In this document: positions 23,012-34,638 of the stretch, piece by piece
Position numbering within the stretch: position 1 is the stretch's first letter
How the letters are laid out: the number at the start of each line of letters is the position of its first letter
Assembly: GCA_022578605.1 (NCBI GenBank)
Contig: MU394137.1
Coordinates: 83,150 to 147,149 of the forward strand
Reading direction: 5' to 3'
DNA from: Camillea tinctor
Taxonomy: Eukaryota; Ascomycota; Sordariomycetes; Xylariales; Xylariaceae
DNA length: 64,000 nucleotides
The notes under the pieces: model-generated
The model's input: the letters and a program-made list of their open reading frames with translations, nothing else
The model's database searches: none
Told to the model about the DNA's origin: nothing
Translations under genes and position numbers: made by a program

Positions 23012-23803
23012 CTAATAACCACCAGATGAGCTGTCAGCCATTGGCTTAAACTCAACCGTCGTCGGTTGATCCGTAATTCCTCGCCTTGCAGCCTCTTCCA
23101 TAATCGCGATCGTAGCCGTCGCCCCAATGCGAGTGACACCCAATGACATGACGTGTAGTAGATCGTCTAGCGTTCGCACTCCACCAGCTGCCTTTACCTG
23201 CACCTCGGGCTTAGAGTGCTGTCTCATGATCTTAAGATGCGGTATCGTGGCCCCCTTGTACGTGTACATGCCATCGGGCTGCTTGACGAACCCGTAGCCA
23301 GTCGACGTCTTAACAAATGCGACCCCGATATCTGAGCAAATCTTGCAGAGCTTAATGATGTGCTCCTGTTTGAGGTAGTCGTTCTCGAAGATGACCTTGA
23401 GGCCTGCGCCATGCCGGATCACCGCCTCGTTGACCCGGCGAATCTCGTCCGCAACGTACGTCCAGTCGCCGCCGAGCGCTTTGCCGATGTTGATAACCAT
23501 GTCAATCTCCTTGCCTCCAGCGGCGGCGGCGGCATCAGCTTCGAAGACCTTAACCTCGGTAGTGCTGTTACCGTGCGGGAAGCCGATGACGGGACAGACG
23601 AGGACGTCTGTGCCTTCTAGCTCTTTCTTCGCTAGAGGGATAAAATACGGCTTGACACATGCTGTGGCGACTCCATACTGCTTGCTGATGCGGAGGCCCT
23701 CTAGAATATCGGCATCGGTCATTGTGGGGTGCAAAAGAGAGTGGTCAATCATTTTTGCGACCTGTCGGAGAGTCACGGTGATTGTGTTTGTGTTAGAAGC
23801 CAT
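23012..23803 (-). CDS. deoC: Deoxyribose-phosphate aldolase
   Basis: A single exon of 263 aa with no intron. The DeoC/class I aldolase barrel is complete. The Schiff-base lysine is K165 in FVKTSTGYG, the assisting lysine is K204 in VKAAGGVRT, and the aspartate is D101 in EIDMVINIG, matching the classic catalytic set. The enzyme cleaves 2-deoxyribose-5-phosphate to glyceraldehyde-3-phosphate and acetaldehyde in deoxynucleoside salvage. The fungal copy may also act on other sugar phosphates. It is transcribed divergently from the Zn2Cys6 regulator at 24646. The 840-bp region between them holds three repeated CCACCGG-type sites, so joint control is possible. The C-terminus ends SSSGGY, as in eukaryotic relatives. 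Confidence 0.93.
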   Translation of the reverse strand: MASNTNTITVTLRQVAKMIDHSLLHPTMTDADILEGLRISKQYGVATACVKPYFIPLAKKELEGTDVLVCPVIGFPHGNSTTEVKVFEADAAAAAGGKEIDMVINIGKALGGDWTYVADEIRRVNEAVIRHGAGLKVIFENDYLKQEHIIKLCKICSDIGVAFVKTSTGYGFVKQPDGMYTYKGATIPHLKIMRQHSKPEVQVKAAGGVRTLDDLLHVMSLGVTRIGATATIAIMEEAARRGITDQPTTVEFKPMADSSSGGY

Positions 23804-24645
23804 ATTGGTAGGTTTGCTGGTGTCTATTGGTATGATTTTCGTGGTTGCTTTGGGACTATGAGATAATTATCAGAGTACACACATCAGATAGGCGAGGAGC
23901 CCCTTTAATCTATAATTCGTCTGTTCCGTCTCTTACACAAGGTTACTATTTACTGAACGCTACCAGTGGCAAAATATCTCTCCAAAGGCTATATCGGAAG
24001 TAAGTCATATACAAATGGAATGTTACAATATAGGTGTCGGTTGATTCGGGCGTGTCTAGTCCGGCGAACCATCGAGTATATCGACCCACTCCGTACAATT
24101 CGACCGTAATGATGAAAACTAAAACATTAAAATTAGGATATAGTATGGTATACACAAGAAAAGCTATAGTTGAGTTTAATGTTTTCTACCATTGAGCCTA
24201 CGGGATGTATGTGGTTTGTTCTACTTACGCCCCTATACCATTCCAAATGCGGAAATTCCTTCCACCGGGATTTCAGTCTGACATTCGGAAGTTGGAAAAA
24301 CAGCGTATATGTTAGTATAGGTAGGCCCATATCAATGAGCTATTGTCTAAGCCAAACAGACCGGAAAATTTCTTTCCACCGGAAGCAGGAAATGTAGGGT
24401 ATATCCACCTACCTGAGTGCTTACTCAGGCACCTAGGGCAAGTCTTTCCTGATCAGGCAATTTCTTCCACCGGGATCTTCAACCCCTCGGGATCACGACG
24501 CAATAGGAGGTTAAACTTTGCCTAGTCAATCGCGCAGGAGGTCGGATGCAGGATATTCTATGTTCTTATCTTCAAGAAATGAATGTTGTCTACACCTATT
24601 TTAGATGTTGTGGATAACGACATCCATTCATCATCATCAAACAGG
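23804..24645. other. Divergent promoter region, aldolase / regulator
   Basis: No gene. It contains the three repeated sites annotated separately at 24253-24474. Confidence 0.6.
24253..24474. promoter_or_regulatory. Three direct repeats of TTTCYTTCCACCGG-type sites
   Basis: Near-identical 17-18 bp copies lie at 24253-24270, 24366-24383 and 24458-24474, all in one orientation. Each reads roughly AATTTCTTTCCACCGG. Zn2Cys6 proteins recognise CGG triplets, so these could be sites for the regulator encoded just downstream. Binding is inferred from the pattern only. Confidence 0.45.
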
Positions 24646-27367
24646 ATGGTCCGCAACAAGGTCGCAAAGGCATGTGTTCGATGCCGGCGGCAGAAGCTTA
24701 GGGTAAGTTGACTTCCGATACAAGCATTGGCCTCCACCGGCTTGTTATAAAAACTGACACGCAACTTTTACATAGTGCGACGAAGAACGCCCTTGTACAT
24801 TGTGTGTCCGTGGTGGGGCTGAATGCGTTGCAATACAACCCCAACCATGGCAAACCCCATACTCTGGGCAGACTAAAGGTAGGAGTTTGAGAAGAAAAGG
24901 ATCCGTGACCCACGGTCAAGTTACGAAATCGGGTCGGAAGCCACGTTCACCGGACCTAAATGATGATAATAGCTCTCCGACGGATGATAGTAACGGTGGA
25001 TGTACTCTTGGAAATAATGAGCCTGGAAGTAGCTTGTCCGAAGGACAGACGCTAGCCACGAGTGGGAATGACTGTGGAGGTTCCAGCTCTACCATCGGGC
25101 TTGTAGAAGAGGTAATAAGGAACTCGCTATCAGGCCTACACGAAGACAGTCTTGGAGAAACTAATAGAACCGCATACCAGGCTTTCCACCATCATGATAC
25201 TGCTTCTCTAGAAACGGCTGAGACTTCAGCTCTTGGCTACAGCCCTAACACACGAAAGTCACTTCTGAGTAGTGGCTTAGAAGACTTGTCAACACATAGT
25301 ATAGGATCTGAGCGTCAACCATGCCAAGTCAGAGCCTCTCATTCAGCGGCAACAGAGCTCATGTCATTACTCCCTAGTAGGGATGCCGTGATGATTCTAG
25401 TTGATAATTATTTTAACAAGATTCATTGGTTTATGCTGCTTTTCCACCAGAGAGAGTTCAAGAGGTCTCTAAATGATATTTATGACGACAACGACGGTAT
25501 ACTTCAGACAACAACACCACAAAATAGTAACACTGTGGGATACGTAAGTGTGTTGTTGGCTGCCTGTGCTCTCAGCCTCCGGTACATAGACACCGATCAA
25601 CGAAAACAACTTGCCAGCCATGGATACGACTCGCAGGTGCTAAGAGAGAACATACTCACCTCGCTACGACTCAGACTTCTCGAAATTCTTGCTCTGGGTT
25701 CATTAGAGGCTGTCCAGATGTGCGTTCTACTCAGCAGTTACTATCTCTACCATGGAGAACCGGAATTGGCATGGCCCCTTAGCGGGTGTGCATTGCGACT
25801 TGCTCAAGCACTCGAACTTCACCGCCGTCCCATGTCTCATAATGCTCACTTGGCGTCCTGCGGTGACTTATATCAACGCGAGGTTCAAGCTAGGAAGCGT
25901 TGTTGGTGGGCTGTGCATGAAATTGATACATTTTGCTCCATGATATACGGGTTTCCCCTGAGTATATCTGATAGTGACTGTGACGTCGAATCCCTAGATT
26001 CCCGCGATCCCTGGTCGATTGCTGCGGATGGGCAATCGTCTTTATCAGCCGAGCCGAGTTTGTTAGTTTACAAGTGCTCTATGTCAGCGCTGACGAAGAT
26101 TGTTAAATCTGCTCTTAAAGACCTATACGGACTGCGCAAGAAGCCGCACGGGCAATCCAGCGGGCCTACGGCGACTAGCGAGGCATCGTCAGCTCTTCCG
26201 AGCATTACTAGAAAGATAGCTGTTCTTGATGCACAATTAGCTCAATGGTATTCGGATCTTCCAACAAAATTACGCTTGAAGAAATTTGCACAACCTAATT
26301 CGACAAGTCCAAGCAGCCACAATAACGCTCAGAATAGATCTCGGCTGCAGGAGCCCCGGGCTTTAAGTTTTGACGATCAACTCTTCCAACTACAAGCTCT
26401 CGCTTTGAAGCTTGCATACGAGAACGCAAGGATCCTGATCCACAGGCCGCTTCTATCCTACAAGGTTGTCAATTCGTCAAATCCATCTAGCGACTCTGAA
26501 CCTACGAAACGCCATGATTCGTTTCACGTCTTCATTCAGGCATGCCGTGACGCCGCGCTACAGATTTCCTGGGCTGGGCATACGACTATCTTCAAGGAAG
26601 CATCAACCACTTACGCACTGAACTTCATCTCATTACATCTTCTGACCGCTGGAGTTACGCTATGTATCATGACAAGCCTGAGTCCTCTGAGCCAGGAGTC
26701 CTTCGAATCCAAGATGGGCATACGTCGGCTCATGGAAATGCAAATGACCCTGAGGCCAACATCAATCGTCGCTGACCAGGGTCTCCAAATCTTGAAGAAG
26801 CTATTGTCGCTTGTAATGAAGAAGGAAACAGATACGATGCTCGAATTCGGTCCCAGCAGCCATGAAACGACTGCGACGCAATATATTGCAGACCGAATAG
26901 AAAATACCAGTTCAACTACTAATCACGAAGCCCCATCGCAGTGTAATGAAACTCCATTAGAAGATGGTGGTCAGCAGGACGATGTAGCGACCGTCCCACC
27001 GGGGTTCTCTTCTGAGATAACTACCGAGAACTTTAATGATATGGGAGCACTATCATCCGCGGCGACGATTGGCGGTGCATCCTTCGACTTGGGCGACTTG
27101 TGTCAAGACCCTCTCACGGCACAAGCGATGTTAGACTTCGAGCAAGGTACGTGACCTCCGCCACCACCACTGCTAGTTTATACTGACTCTCATCGGGACC
27201 GTCAAGCGATGGTATCGCTAAATAATAATAGCGAGGATCAGGATGGTCGCATAGCTCCTAACTTGGATACACCCACGGCGGCTAACTCTTCTATCGGCCA
27301 GGACCCGGGATGGATGTGGAGTTCGACCATCGACGTACAATGGCTGGACTGGGGTAACAACCCATGA
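24646..27367 (+). CDS. Zn2Cys6 transcription factor
   Basis: Exons 24646..24702, 24776..27146 and 27207..27367 encode 862 aa. Exon 1 ends inside the zinc cluster (KACVRCRRQKLR), and exon 2 resumes at CDEERPCTLCVRGGAEC, completing C-x2-C-x6-C-x5-C-x2-C-x6-C at residues 10-36. Introns in this place are common in the family. A Ser-rich linker is followed by the fungal_trans domain (about 190-480), including RKRCWWAVHEIDTFCSMIYGFPLSI. The third exon adds an acidic-aromatic C-terminus ending DPGWMWSSTIDVQWLDWGNN, a typical activation-type tail that is lost if the last intron (60 nt, GTACGT donor) is ignored. The gene is divergent from deoC and convergent with the GH78 rhamnosidase, so a role in sugar use is plausible but unproven. 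Confidence 0.87.
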
Positions 27368-27667
27368 AGAGGGGTATATGTGAGGCATTCTAGCCCTATA
27401 ATACATCTAGCTAGATTGCAATATCATACCTTCGGTGTAATATTGCGTTCGTTAATGCGCTTGAACATCCATTTAGAGACAATACGCACATGTCACTGGT
27501 CAGGCTGCTTCCTCTCCCCTATTATACTAGCATACCTCACCAATACCACTCGGAGTATATCTTAGCAAATGCATGGTAGCTAGAACAGCCTATTCCTATA
27601 ACAGTACGTTCTAATATTACCCCTTAATATTACGTCCTAACGGTGCGTCCTAAACATGAGCTCTTAT
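27368..27667. other. Convergent 3' intergenic region
   Basis: 300 bp between the ends of the regulator and the rhamnosidase. No feature recognised. Confidence 0.5.
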
Positions 27668-30652
27668 TCACATGCGGAACTCGGGCACGTCAAAGTGATG
27701 AGTGCCGCTGCCAACCCGCACCGTGCCATTTTTGCTCCGCGGTAGCGTTACTTCAGCATTCGAATTCGGCGGGACCACCAACTCCAAGTGAAACCCGTCG
27801 CTGTCGACATGCCAGTCCGTAGATATTTTCCCGTAGGGGCTCAGGTAGCTCGCCTTGGCATGCGTGATATTGGCCCCGGGCTCCACGGCCACCTTGACGG
27901 TTTTCCACCCGGGCTCGGCCGGTGCCAAGCCGCCGATGACCTGGAAGATCCAGTTGGCGACGGAGCCGAACGCGTAGTGGTTGAAGGAAGTCATCTCGCC
28001 GGGGTTCAGTGATCCGTCGGAGAGCAGACTATCCCATCGCTCCCAGGTGGTTGTGCCGTTCATAACGACTTGATACAGCCACGAGGGTACCGTCGTCTCC
28101 AGTAGCATTTTGTAAAAGGTATTCGTCATGTTGTATTTCGTGAGAGCAAGGCCGAGCAAGTGGGTCCCAGCAAACCCAGTTCCTACTAGGTGGTTGTTAT
28201 CCTCAATGATTTTCTGTAGGCGCTCGGCGGCTGCAACGTCCTGGCCATCTGAGGAGAAAAGGTCGAAGTACAGCGGCAGGACTAGACCTGTTTGGGTCTC
28301 GTTGAAGACTGTACCGTCGGAATTGATCCAGGCATCTGCGAAAGCAGACCTGAGTTGGGCTGCCCAGGAGCTGTAGTGTTTATAATCGTCCTCTAAGCTC
28401 AACTCAGAGGCCATATTAGCGACCAGGTCCGTAACGTAGACAAGGTACGAATCAGCGACATAGGTCCCGTTAGTAGTAGCATTACCAGGTGCATCTGAAG
28501 GGGCCAGGGGATCCAGCCAGTCGCCGAACTGAAAAGACGAGCGGTCCCACAGACCAGCATCATTTCTCGAAATGCCTTTGTCTAGCCAGTCTTTGGCACC
28601 TTGGTACTGTTCTCTCAAGGCATCGAGGTCTCCCGAGAAGCGATAGACATTCCATGGATTTGCGACTATCACATCGCCCCAAATCGCGGTCGGTCTCGCT
28701 GCACCAGTAGCGGGGACTGCTGGCACCACAATGGGCGTAATACCTGGATAGATAAAACTAGGTTAGAGCTATGATCAATTTCATGATCAAGACCCAGGTA
28801 TACTTGCCTCCAGCAGCTACTTGCTCGAAATGAACATCCTTCCGTTTGTTAGCGTAGTGTAGGGGTTGGGTCGTCCTCATACGTAATATATCACTTACCT
28901 TCAGCCACCCGTTCCAAAAGCCTGAGGCGTCATATAGGAAGTTGGCAGTCGGGGCAAAGGCATGGGCGTCTCCAGTCCACCCAAGTCTCTCATCTCTTTG
29001 CGGACAGTCTGTCGGAAGACTCATGAAGTTTCCTTTCACTGTAATGTCGATTAGCTAACATTCAAACTAGAACGGCATTCTCCCCGATGCCCAAAAGAGG
29101 ATAATGACTCACTGCTCCAGCGAACATTTTGTGTGAGCTTATTTAGAAGCGCTTCAGAACATTCAAATTGGCCTGTCTCTTGCATATCTGAATGAACAAC
29201 AATGGCAGTTACTGAGTCCTTGTCTAGCGGGGTATCATCGGTAGGCCAACCCTCAACGCGGACATATCTGAATCCATGATACGTGAAGGTTGGCTCCCAC
29301 GTAAGAGTACCATTTCCTGAGAGAATTACATAGTCTGTTTGTGTAGCATCTCTTAGGGGACGAGTAGCGACGTCGCCATTCTCGAGAACTATCAAATACC
29401 TATATGTTAGTTCCGAGACCAGTAACCATAAGTATTACCGTAGTTGGGAATATCGCCTATGTAGACAAATAGAGCATGACTCGCCTTCTGTGTGAACTAT
29501 TTTGATTGTGGTATTCGCCGGACCGGATACCTTGAGACGAAGCCATCCTACTAGATTCTGGCCGAAATCTAGAATTGGTTTTCCATTCGGACTTGTGAGG
29601 ATTTGTCTCAACTCGACTTCTTCTGTGCGACGAATAGGGGGTCCTACTGGCTCCGTGAGTACGCTATAGGGAGCTTTGACTTCTTTGACACCAATCCACT
29701 CGGCAGTACTCGGTGCTACAAAGCCGGCAGACGACCATCCTAGTTGCTCAAGGTTTGAATCGTAGCGTTCCCCGTCGTAAATCTCAGAGGTAATAATAGG
29801 TCCCGATCCAGACTTCCAGGACTCATCGGTGTAAAGAGCTTCCTTGGTTCCGTCTTCCTTTGTGAGGACTAATAAGGCCATAACCCCTATAGTGTCTCCC
29901 CAATTGTTACGTTGGCCACCATTATAGCCAAGCCGGCCCGAGTACCAGCCCTCTCCACCTTGAATCCCGATAGCATTGGCGCCCTTTTTGATTAGGTCAG
30001 TGACATCGTGGGTGTCGTAGATGTGCCTATGGGTATATGATTGCCAGCCGGGTGCAAGCACTGCATCACCGACATGCTGCCCGTTGATGTGGGCATCATA
30101 TATTCCATTAGCGGTAATATAAAGACGCGCAGAGGCTATAGAGTCAGGCACAACAAATTCCTTGCGAAAGAGCACAGGCCGGTGAGTCGCATCCTGTTCG
30201 GTTTCCTTATCAGCTGCGATCATTAAAGCCCCGGACCAGGCTTCTTCAGATAAAAGCCCAGTCTCGACACTAACAGACTCAGACCAAGGTGTCTCAGGCT
30301 GATCGTCCTTGCCGTACGCCTTTACTCGGACTTTTGCCGATTCTGCTGATGTGAGGGCGACAGTAGGCCATGGTACTAGCACTGAATCGCTAGAGTTGAA
30401 GTGAAATAGCTCAGGGCTACCCTGCACACCTCGAGAAACCTCAAGGCTGTAGCCACTTTGCGTCCAATCAGTCGCGTTCCCATCGAATCTCCAAGAGATC
30501 CGTGGTGTAGTTTCGCCAATACCTAAGGCGACTCTATGATGTTCAAACGAGACCTGACAAATGGTGACAGCCATGGTTTTTGCCGCTTGTTTCTCTGGCT
30601 TCTCGTGGTGAGGTCCACTGCCCATCGGGCTATCGAGGTCCTTCGAAGCCAT
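27668..30652 (-). CDS. GH78 alpha-L-rhamnosidase
   Basis: Five exons (29485..30652, 29113..29388, 28899..29038, 28808..28838, 27668..28743) encode 896 aa. The order of parts follows the family: N-terminal Ig-like and carbohydrate-binding domains, the DFGQNLVGWLRLKVSGP segment near 370, HTEVLENGDVATRPLR across the first junction, the acidic active-site motif DCPQRDERLGWTGD at about 492-505 holding the general acid, the (alpha/alpha)6 barrel with TTWERWDSL, and a C-terminal beta domain. The enzyme releases terminal L-rhamnose from plant glycosides and pectin. No signal peptide is seen, so it may be intracellular or secreted in an unusual way. Introns 1 and 4 need GC donors (GCGAGT, GCAAGT). Intron 3 is 60 nt and open in frame, but removing it restores the family alignment. 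A second possible start is M27. Confidence 0.87.
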
Positions 30653-33600
30653 GGTGACTGACTGGTCTATATCATTACCAGTTAGCCTTGTAGTTTCCCG
30701 GTCTACATTATACCGACGTAGCCTTCACCACTGCCGATGAGAGGGGAACGCAGCAGGCACGGCCGGAGACAAGTCTTAGATCCGCAAACCTTACCACGCC
30801 CCTGATACGCGTATTCGCCCAGTTAACTGAATGGGTCGTGGGAGGAGCAATAGATGTGTTTGTCCCCCGCCTTCGGCATATGGTCAACACGATGCTATCT
30901 CCGCATGCCAAGATTGCAACCCCTGAGTATTCTGGGGCCCCGCAATGTATAGAGCGGGATGATCAACGTTAGTTACCAAGTATGGGATATTCCGCTCAAC
31001 TGAACTGGGTATCTGGTAACAATGTTTTCAATGGAACTGGCTTGATGCATATACTTTAACCTAGGTTAGGTTCCTAGTGTTAGGTTAGTTACGTTATGCC
31101 GTAACCCAGATTGCTACGAGGTGGGACAACATAAAGGCAGCTGAGCAAATATCATGGATCGTGGATCACATCACGTCACTTACATTAGCACAACATTACC
31201 CCGAGTCGGATTGGAACCACTGGAAACGAGGCCGGCGTGACAACTTTAATCTCGATGACAAACAATATGCATATCGGTGTCCGTCTTGCAGCGAAGTGCG
31301 TGCTTTTCAACGGTCACCGGCTAATCTATGGGCGTCTAAACTACATAGTATAGGCCTCTTAGAAGACCATTTCTTCTTCTTCCTCCTCTTCTTCTCCTTC
31401 TTCTACATCCTTTAACCCGAAGCCGGAAAAATTATAAATTTGCATGCATAGTCTTTTCTAAGATACATGATTATCTACAAGAAATGTCCATTCTAGTTCG
31501 GAGTATTTGGTACATACATGTGTTAGTGATACTAACTATAGTTCTCTACCAATAGCGTAATATGCAGCCTAACCAGCCCTAAGCAATGTGTCCCTCAGGT
31601 TAGATTTACTAACATCCTTTTATCAACGCTCAGTAATTTCAATTATATGCATGATCTTATACAACATGTAAGGGGACTTCTGGAAACATGTCGGATTTGT
31701 GGCTATTCGAAAAAAAAAAGCTATTTAAAATGCTACCTACCTAGTTACACGCCTTAAGATCACTATACCGCTATGCCTACAGCACCGTGAGGGCCATATT
31801 TACAGATGCATCACCTATTAAGTAACAGTGTATGTTCATCTCGCTTGTAGATGTTTCAGTTTCTTGTATACATTATCTCCTAGGTTAGTTCCGTCCATAG
31901 CCTTAAAGGTTAAGCCACTATATGAACACATCAACAATCGTATTGTGTTTTAGCTTAGTCCTTGTCGGATTCTGCTTTTCTCTTTACTGATTATCTCGTA
32001 TTGAACGTCATATCCGTGAAATCCCATTATATAACATACTGCATGAAACAGCCAGGGATATTTTTCTTTGTACCCTATTGTATCGAGGTAAACTTCTCCA
32101 AAGGAATTTGCCCTAAGACTATCATGAGCCTTCCAGGTTAGGCCAGACAACTCATTTAGTTGTCTTGATGTGTCACATATCCTCTGCAGTAATCACGTAT
32201 ATAAGAACAGGAAAAACCCGTGGTCTCTCAGCAGCCTATGAACGCACCAAACCGAACAAACATTCAAGAGTTTTACACCTCTACTTAACCACAATCCAGC
32301 CAAGCCTTCAATAACCACTCCTTACTCGCAATTTGCAGCAAAAGACGTTTTCCAAGTTGTCGTACATGAGCCCATTTCCTACGCCCCTTACTTCGCCCAA
32401 TACCTAGTGGCTGTATAGCTTCAGGAAACACAAGCCCTTATCCCTTTCCCTCCGCTACCCCCAGGCGAAAAGAAGCCGAAAAGGCCACCATGCCTGTGGC
32501 TTTAAATAGTGTCTTACCCTACGTGAGTAACACCAACATCTGGAGCACCACCGCGTCTCCTGCAGCTCAAAACCCCCTTACGCCTTTACGTAGTTTTATC
32601 CGTTCATGGAACTTAGCACAGAATAAGTCTACTTCCTCGCGTAGTCCTATTATACTGCGCACAAGATATCTTCCCACGAGCCCTGGATTTGTAACTGAGT
32701 CCCCTCAAATTTCATTCCATGTTTATGTATTATCTAAACACTCGAGAGCAGCGACTCTCACATTATAATCAAAGTCTAATACTAGTGGTAAGTACGATAC
32801 AGTCCGCGAAACAACACGATCGCCGCGAAGATAATGTAGTTTAGTTTCGAGCCAACATACGATCCCTCAAATCCATATAAGCTAGGTTAGTTTAGTAGGT
32901 AATATCCTTTTTCCCCCTTTCCACATCGCGCACCCCCCTGGAGGCCTGTATTAGGATAGCATATCCTTTTTTGAATGAATAAACCAGCTTACGTTGCTCA
33001 ACAGAAAGTTAGTAAAGTGTCCGTACATATTAGTGACACCAACAAATCTCCGAAGCACAATGTTGTTCACCGAGATATAAATTACCCTATGTACTTCATC
33101 TTTAGATATTACACTAACTTATCTAAACCCAAGTGAATGCGTGATATAATAGCAGGCTAGTCGGCTCCGCCGACCACTACCGAACCCTGGAACCCGTTGA
33201 ATATTTTTAGACAGAGTTAGTATTGTAGCCGGTCTTGTTCACTACGCAGTGCCGGAAGATTTAGTGTTTTCGAACTTATCAAGATACTATTTAGTTGTAG
33301 GTTATTTACTCACTACCCCTTATTACCCCTTACTACTCCTTTTTAGCTGGCGTCGCGACTGTTAGGCTAGACTAGGATGACATTGAGCGACCGCAAACTC
33401 TAAAAGTCTCCGAAGACCGTTTACTCAAAACGGCAAGGCACCACAGTGCATGTAAGAGATCGCACATGATTTCTTATACGCTACTAGCCTAGCGACGATA
33501 GACCTTAGCCTGTGCTCTTCCCCCGTACTCGACAGTAAGTATTCGTGCGCACACACCGTACCTCAGTATGCCTCTATCCAATCATCAATATGATGGTCAA

Positions 33601-33841
33601 TTATCAGCATCATGCGATGTCGTCGATTTATAATTCATACAGAGTGTCGGATTAATAATTCGTACAGCGCGACCATTATGGTAGGTTATAAAAGAAGTTG
33701 ATTGTCGACGACAACAACTGTTTGAGCTCGCTTGCCTCAGCAATGAGTAGAGTCGTATACCCATACTCACCATCGCTACAAATACAAAACCTACCTAGAT
33801 AATAAATAAAACCTACTTGCTTCAAGTTTACCTACCAAACC
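30653..33841. other. Gene-poor 3.2 kb region
   Basis: Upstream region of the rhamnosidase followed by about 2.5 kb without a recognisable gene. Open frames at 31161-31415, 31950-32150 and 32490-32768 have no family features. I see no CCACCGG-type site in the first 450 bp upstream of the rhamnosidase. Confidence 0.5.
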
Positions 33842-34638
33842 ATGGTCCCTATCCGTGTCGCCTTGATTGGACTCTCGGCTTCCGCCAAGACATCCTGGGC
33901 GGAGGACGCACACCTTCCGTACCTGTTATCGCCCCTGGGTAGGCCTCACTACGAGATCGTCGCGCTGCTGAACTCCAGCACCGAGGCCGCGCAGGCTGCT
34001 CGAAAGCACTCCCAGCTGCCCCCCAGTGTCCGGACGTACGGCGACCCCGAGCAGCTAGCCGCAGACGCGCAGGTCGACCTAGTCGTGTGCAGCACGCGGG
34101 TCGACAAGCACATCCCGACGACCGCCGCATCGCTCAAAGCCGGGAAAGCGGTATTTATCGAGTGGCCGCTGGCAGCGAGCTACGCGGAGGCCATGTCGCT
34201 GACGGGCGACCTCAGCACCAGCATCGCGGGGCTGCAGAGCCGGGTCTCGCCGGTGGTGCTCAAGATCAGGCAGGTTCTCGCGTCGGGGCGCATCGGGCGG
34301 GTGCTCAGCAGCGAGGTGCGCGCGCGCGCGGCGCCTACCTGGGCGATGACGCTCACCGCGAGCCCGTCGAGATTAAGGTCCACGACCACGCGACGGACGA
34401 GGTCGTCGACGTCGACTGGGACTGGGCGGACTGGCAGAAGACGTTGCCTACGCGGGCGAGGAACGTGGCGGAGATATACGAGCGGTATGCGCGCTGGCGG
34501 GAGAACCAGCAGCCGGACGGGGCTGCCGTGCCAGTACCTGAGGACGCCGAGTGGCCTCGTCTGCACGATGCTGTAGTGCGGATGAAGGAATTCGATGAGC
34601 TCTTTAGGCAATATGATTCGCAGAACGGTGGAGTTTGA
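33842..34638 (+). pseudogene. Gal80-like GFO/IDH/MocA oxidoreductase with internal deletion
   Basis: The first frame (33842 to about 34320) encodes a good NAD(P)-binding domain of the Gal80-like GFO/IDH/MocA family: RVALIGLSASAKTSWA, YEIVALLNSS, VDLVVCSTRVDKH, AVFIEWPLA and SIAGLQSRVSPVVLKIRQVLASGRIGRVLSSEV. Family similarity then stops and resumes in the +1 frame from about 34335 to the stop at 34638 with REPVEIKVHDHATDEVVDVDW and a complete C-terminal helix region (LHDAVVRMKEFDELFRQYDS). Roughly 120 residues of the beta-sheet substrate domain are missing between the two parts, and the frames do not match. The break coincides with a GCGCGC run at 34317-34331. No splice signals there would mend it. 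Intact relatives are about 370-400 aa and act as oxidoreductases or as Gal80-type regulators. Confidence 0.7.

Noticed and set aside
29389..29480. GT-AG model for rhamnosidase intron 1 (donor GTCATG)
   Set aside because: It inserts extra residues into the HTEVLENG motif, and its acceptor would lie only four bases from the branch site. The GC-AG model fits both.
31950..32150. 66-aa minus-strand frame with protein-like composition
   Set aside because: Too short and without any recognisable motif or splice partner.
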